NCBI RefSeq assembly: GCF_016428855.1
Contig: NZ_JAELTN010000053.1
Coordinates: 1 to 33,928 of the forward strand
DNA length: 33,928 nt
Reading direction: 5' to 3'
Source: Pedobacter sp. ASV28
GTDB lineage: Bacteria; Bacteroidota; Bacteroidia; Sphingobacteriales; Sphingobacteriaceae
Part shown: piece after piece, positions 31,967-33,928 of the stretch
Layout of the letters: the number at the start of each line of letters is the position of its first letter
Position numbering within the stretch: position 1 is the stretch's first letter
Notes under the pieces: model-generated
Database searches by the model: none
Told to the model about the DNA's origin: nothing
What the model saw: only the letters and a program-made list of their open reading frames with translations
Program-made: the position numbers and the translations under genes

Positions 31967-33001
31967 TTAAAAATCTTCATCTAGAGAAAAAGCTTGCGCT
32001 TTATCTTCAGAAGAAGTTAAAACACCACTTTTCTGGTAATCGCCAACCCGTTTTTCAAAGAAGTTGGTTTTACCTTGCAGTGAAATCATCTCCATAAAAT
32101 CAAATGGATTGGTAGAATTATATACTTTAGCGTAACCAAGTTCGTTGAGCCATCTATCGGCAACAAATTCAATATACTGCTTCATCAAATCGGCATTCAT
32201 TCCAATGAGTTTCACCGGTAGGGCATCGCTGATAAAATCTTTTTCTATTTCTACCGCATCTTTAATAATGGCATGCACTTGTTCTTGACTTAGTTTATTT
32301 TTCAACATGCCATAAAGTAAGCATGCAAACTCGCAGTGAGAACCTTCGTCTCTTGAAATCAATTCATTACTAAACGTTAAACCGGGCATTAAACCACGCT
32401 TTTTCAGCCAAAAGATAGAACAGAAGCTACCGCTAAAGAATATGCCTTCTACCGCAGCAAAGGCAACTAATCGTTCTGCAAAGGTTCCATTTTCAATCCA
32501 GCGCAAGGCCCATTCTGCTTTTTTCTTAACTGCCGGAACAGTGTCGATGGCATGGAATAACCTATCTTTCTCTTCAGGATCTTTTACGTAAGTGTCTATT
32601 AACAGTGCATAAGTTTCTGAATGGATATTCTCCATCATGATTTGGAAACCATAATAACAACGTGCCTCTGGAATTTGCACTTCGCTCATAAAGTTAACCG
32701 CCAAGTTTTCGTTTACAATACCATCACTCGCTGCAAAAAACGCCAGAATGTGCGAAATGAAATGACGCTCGCCACTGTTTAAATTTTCCCAGTGTTTTAT
32801 ATCATCAGACAAGTCGATTTCTTCGGCAGTCCAAAAACTTGCTTCGCTCTTCTTGTACATTTCCCAAATAGCCGGATATTTGATAGGCAGAAGCACAAAG
32901 CGATCCTTGTTTTCTCTTAATAATAGTTCATCTTCCATAAGCTCTTTTTTACGTTTAGAAATTGCAGTTATAGTATAGTCCAAAACAGAAGCAGCCTTCA
33001 T
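31967..33001 (-). CDS. nrdB: Ribonucleoside-diphosphate reductase, beta subunit (class I)
   Basis: The 344-aa ferritin-like radical subunit has metal ligands in MENIHSETY (Glu124, His127), FAAVEGIFFSGSF and RDEGSHCEFA. Tyr131 in HSETY is the position of the tyrosyl radical, so this looks like a class Ia-type radical protein rather than a radical-less Ic type. Also ERHFISHILAFFAASDGIVNEN fits the family. It is the first gene of nrdB-nrdA, an order reversed from E. coli. A -7 box candidate lies 160 bp upstream. Confidence 0.96.
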   Translation of the reverse strand: MKAASVLDYTITAISKRKKELMEDELLLRENKDRFVLLPIKYPAIWEMYKKSEASFWTAEEIDLSDDIKHWENLNSGERHFISHILAFFAASDGIVNENLAVNFMSEVQIPEARCYYGFQIMMENIHSETYALLIDTYVKDPEEKDRLFHAIDTVPAVKKKAEWALRWIENGTFAERLVAFAAVEGIFFSGSFCSIFWLKKRGLMPGLTFSNELISRDEGSHCEFACLLYGMLKNKLSQEQVHAIIKDAVEIEKDFISDALPVKLIGMNADLMKQYIEFVADRWLNELGYAKVYNSTNPFDFMEMISLQGKTNFFEKRVGDYQKSGVLTSSEDKAQAFSLDEDF

Positions 33002-33343
33002 ATTGGCACCTTTTAATTCTTTAAAGTTGTAAACCGCCCAACAAGTCTTATTTAGTGAGGAGCGGCAGAAAGGACATCAAAAAATCATGCACCTTAAAAA
33101 ACTAAATATTAACCAGTTAAAAAATAAATCGGGTGTTTTCTATTAAAGAACTTCGTATAACAAATATAAAAGATGAAGGATTTTTTATCCTACAAAGTTG
33201 TTAACATGCGTGCTAATAAGTATCGATTTTCAATCAGAATTTCGTCAGAAACAACGAGAAAAAAAGCTAATTATTTCTTTTTAAGCACTTAGAGAATCAA
33301 AATAAGTGTTAATAATTTTAAAAAGATCCCTGTTGGCGCTTTA
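33002..33343. other. nrdB promoter region, no gene seen
   Basis: This 342-nt AT-rich spacer between nrdB and the rlpA-like gene contains no convincing ORF. It holds the promoter candidate at 33161-33196 with a small dyad between its boxes. No other hairpin with a T-tract was found. Confidence 0.5.
33161..33196 (-). promoter_or_regulatory. Promoter candidate for nrdB-nrdA
   Basis: On the minus strand TTTG at 33196-33193 and TATATTTG at 33168-33161 are 24 bp apart, slightly longer than the usual spacer. Between them lies AGGAT-TTTTT-ATCCT (33177-33191), an inverted repeat that could be an operator. The leader would be about 155 nt. Confidence 0.4.
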
Positions 33344-33715
33344 TTATTTCAAAACATAGGAGATTTCCACACGAGCATAACCCAGTCGATAAATGCCCAA
33401 TGCTTTTGCCGCACCCTGTGAAATATCTAAGGAAAACTTCCTGTTAAAAGGTCCACGATCATTCACCCTAACTTCAACTATTTTACCTGAATGCAGGTTT
33501 TTCACTTTGATAATTGTGCCAAAAGGGAGGCTTCTGTGTGCAGCGGTAAACTTAGCCGACCTGTACCTTTCTCCGCTAGTGGTTTTTTTACCCTCAAATT
33601 TTTTTGCATAATAGGTAGTAAAGATAGTTTGCACTACGGTATCGGGAGATTTTATATCCACAGTTTGGGCATGAGCACCAAAAGTGATGAAGCAAAGAAA
33701 AAGCAATAACCTCAT
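33344..33715 (-). CDS. RlpA-like double-psi beta-barrel protein
   Basis: I start it at 33715 because a signal peptide follows (MRLLLFLCFITFGAHAQ). The frame is open to 33778, but the 21 extra residues (MAGEAARIYKDW...) would precede it. The mature part, about 105 residues, is the RlpA core: ASGE-like TTYYAKKFEGKKTTSGERY, TAAHRSLPFGTIIKVKNLHS, VEVRVNDRGPFNRKFSLDIS and ALGIYRLGYARVEISYV. RlpA proteins bind denuded peptidoglycan glycan strands and some are septal lytic transglycosylases. The core's DRGPF and AHRSLPFG are intact. There is no SPOR domain. A -7 box (CAAATATA on the plus strand at 33792-33799) lies upstream. Confidence 0.88.
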   Translation of the reverse strand: MRLLLFLCFITFGAHAQTVDIKSPDTVVQTIFTTYYAKKFEGKKTTSGERYRSAKFTAAHRSLPFGTIIKVKNLHSGKIVEVRVNDRGPFNRKFSLDISQGAAKALGIYRLGYARVEISYVLK

Positions 33716-33791
33716 AGTTCGTGATCTTAGTTTTTTAATATTCCAATCTTTGTAAATGCGAGCCGCTTCTCCAGCCATATTTTAGCAGGCT

Positions 33792-33799
33792 CAAATATA
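33792..33799 (-). promoter_or_regulatory. -7 box candidate for the rlpA-like gene
   Basis: TATATTTG on the minus strand, about 77 bp before the chosen start. A TTTTG at 15-16 bp further upstream is too close to be an ideal -33. If used, it would also permit the earlier start at 33778 with a very short leader. Confidence 0.35.
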
Positions 33800-33841
33800 A
33801 CAAATTGAACTTTACAAAAACTGAGGCCAATCTAAAAAAAC

Positions 33842-33874
33842 AAAAGCCCCCCGATAAAATCGGGGGGCTTTTTT
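33842..33874. terminator. Strong hairpin terminator
   Basis: AAAAGCCCCCCGAT and its complement enclose AAA and are followed by a T-tract. Being symmetric, it can work in both directions. The gene it serves, to the right, lies beyond the contig end. Confidence 0.9.
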
Positions 33875-33888
33875 GTGATGTATAAGCT

Positions 33889-33928
33889 CTGTCTCTTATA
33901 CACATCTGACGCTGCCGACGATCGAGCC
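33889..33928 (-). other. Sequencing adapter (Nextera/Tn5) plus seven extra bases
   Basis: 33889-33921 is the reverse complement of the adapter found at 1-32. The last seven bases (TCGAGCC) fall where the library index would be read, so they are not genomic. Confidence 0.95.

Noticed and set aside
1..33928. tRNA, rRNA or CRISPR arrays
   Set aside because: No T-loop GTTCRANYC in a cloverleaf context (the one GGTTCGA hit is inside nrdA), and no regularly spaced repeats.

Overview
The window looks like chromosomal DNA from a Bacteroidota bacterium, most likely Sphingobacteriaceae (Pedobacter-like). The reasons are AT-rich sequence, few Shine-Dalgarno sites, TAnnTTTG-type -7 promoter boxes, the rpmB-rpmG-DUF4295-ftsY-rimO-bshC gene order, the parA-parB-DUF5683-dapB-lepB operon, MG2-type surface proteins and carboxypeptidase-regulatory/TonB-plug-like segments. 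The genus is inference. Both ends are synthetic: bases 1-32 and 33889-33921 match the Nextera/Tn5 read-1 adapter in opposite orientations, so this is a contig and its first gene is cut by assembly, not by biology.

Layout. 33-5374: two paralogous large secreted MG2-like proteins (the first lacks its 5' end) flank a GH130 glycosidase/phosphorylase and a CsbD stress protein. 5404-7296: acetyl-CoA synthetase. 7297-10662: accessory region. It holds the 3' remnant of an outer-membrane-type gene, a HEPN/MtlR-like gene, and an IS1595-family (ISXO2-like) mobile unit of about 2.3 kb, bounded by 10-bp inverted repeats at 8342 and 10662. The unit carries a transposase, two small ORFs, a highly structured non-coding segment with a predicted pseudoknot and a U-tract, and a secreted protein with a BamE/SmpA-like end. 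Its right end supplies the last codons of a coiled-coil/beta-barrel gene (10616-12379), which therefore looks truncated.

12597-17417: translation and export block: a candidate 31-aa ORF, ribosomal proteins bL28 and bL33, DUF4295 (53 aa), ftsY, rimO, and bshC for bacillithiol. 17548-20557: a type-2 malate/lactate dehydrogenase faces a MuiA/DUF4139 protein that has an inserted carboxypeptidase-regulatory domain. 20701-25089 (minus): the operon parA-parB-DUF5683-dapB-lepB, joining chromosome segregation, lysine/peptidoglycan precursor synthesis and signal peptidase. 25267-29307: an NADPH-dependent FMN reductase-like flavoprotein, DUF2891, a small protein of uncertain family, an orphan oligopeptide-binding lipoprotein and a CWC cysteine-rich protein. 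29484-33001: nrdB-nrdA, class I ribonucleotide reductase. 33344-33715: an RlpA-like protein, then a strong hairpin and the adapter.

The most interesting part is the IS1595 unit and its roughly 140-nt structured RNA candidate at 9863-10005, which I cannot assign to any family I know. No tRNA, rRNA or CRISPR was seen.
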